The position numbers were made by a program, and so were the translations under genes. From positions 1-7,199 of the forward strand of contig DGHF01000086.1 of the NCBI GenBank assembly GCA_002392545.1: a stretch of DNA of 7,199 nt, written 5' to 3'. Source of the stretch: Ruminococcus sp. UBA3855. Its GTDB lineage: Bacteria > Bacillota > Clostridia > Oscillospirales > Ruminococcaceae. Under the pieces are notes generated by a model. It was not told the DNA's origin, ran no database searches, and saw only the letters and a program-made list of their open reading frames with translations. Shown piece by piece: positions 7,009 to 7,199 of this stretch (position 1 is the first letter of the stretch; every line of letters starts with the position of its first letter).

Positions 7009-7199
7009 TTATATTAGTGTAAAATAATTGAATGCCGATAAAGCATCCATATCGTTTTTGACACGAATACTCTCTTCCAATTCTGGATACAAATAAACCG
7101 GCTGTAACTGCTCTGATTTTGTATTCTTCAGATATTCGCACTCAACCAAAAATTTCACAAGCACCTGTTTCAGTTTCTTGATTGTGGAGTCGCTCCAAT
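7009..7199 (-). CDS. brxA: BREX system protein BrxA (DUF1819), C-terminal 62 residues (partial, 5' end outside window)
   Basis: Reading the - strand in the frame ending at TAA (7009-7011) gives 62 residues open to the right edge, starting WSDSTIKKLKQVLVKFLVE and containing KSEQLQPVYLYPELEE before ending ALSAFNYFTLI. I recognise the WS-x-ST-x-KKLKQ-VLV and LQPVYL-x-PELE pattern as the C-terminal region of BrxA (DUF1819), a small (about 200 residues) helical protein; characterised homologues are DNA-binding. Position agrees: brxA directly precedes brxB in BREX-1 operons, and here the gap to the brxB start is 16 nt. The promoter of the brxABC operon must lie further right, outside the window. 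Confidence is limited only by the short length seen. Confidence 0.9.
   Translation of the reverse strand, partial: WSDSTIKKLKQVLVKFLVECEYLKNTKSEQLQPVYLYPELEESIRVKNDMDALSAFNYFTLI

Noticed and set aside
1..7199. CRISPR arrays, tRNA/rRNA genes, insertion sequences
   Set aside because: I saw no regularly spaced repeats, no tRNA-like cloverleaf outside coding DNA, and no transposase or terminal inverted repeats; the only non-coding space is 112 bases plus two gaps under 20 bases.

Overview
The window is the central part of a type 1 BREX (Bacteriophage Exclusion) phage-defence locus. Five of the six usual BREX-1 genes are visible. On the + strand are the 3' end of the methyltransferase gene pglX (1-249, cut by the left edge) and a complete pglZ (246-2819). 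On the - strand, read from the right edge inward, are the 3' end of brxA (7199-7009, cut by the right edge), complete brxB (6992-6435) and complete brxC (6417-2932). No brxL (the Lon-like protease/ATPase) lies in the window. Assignments come from reading the proteins: the P-loop and Walker B motifs of BrxC, the alkaline-phosphatase-superfamily metal motifs of PglZ, and conserved blocks of BrxA (DUF1819), BrxB (DUF1788) and the PglX C-terminus.

Layout: the two gene groups converge. pglX and pglZ form one tight unit (ATGA stop/start overlap). brxA, brxB and brxC form another (gaps of 16 and 17 nt, with the brxC ribosome binding site overlapping the brxB stop). They meet tail to tail across a 112-base spacer (2820-2931) that holds two imperfect hairpins. 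The textbook BREX-1 order is brxA-brxB-brxC-pglX-pglZ-brxL on one strand, so this copy is split and inverted relative to it. Nearly every base is coding, and no stretch above 300 bases lacks a gene.

Organism: base composition looks moderately AT-rich by eye (roughly 40% GC). Start sites carry strong GGAG/GGAGG Shine-Dalgarno sequences and the proteins are rich in Lys, Glu and Ile. This suits a low-to-moderate-GC Firmicute, such as a gut Clostridia-type bacterium. That is inference; nothing here fixes a genus.

How the genes work together (family knowledge): PglX methylates adenine in a non-palindromic motif to mark self DNA. PglZ, BrxB, BrxC and, in characterised systems, BrxA and BrxL contribute to methylation and/or blocking replication of unmarked phage DNA. 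The specificity-determining part of PglX lies outside the window, so the methylated motif cannot be predicted. Both full-length core proteins (PglZ and BrxC) have intact signature motifs and no frameshifts, so the locus looks functional as far as can be seen.
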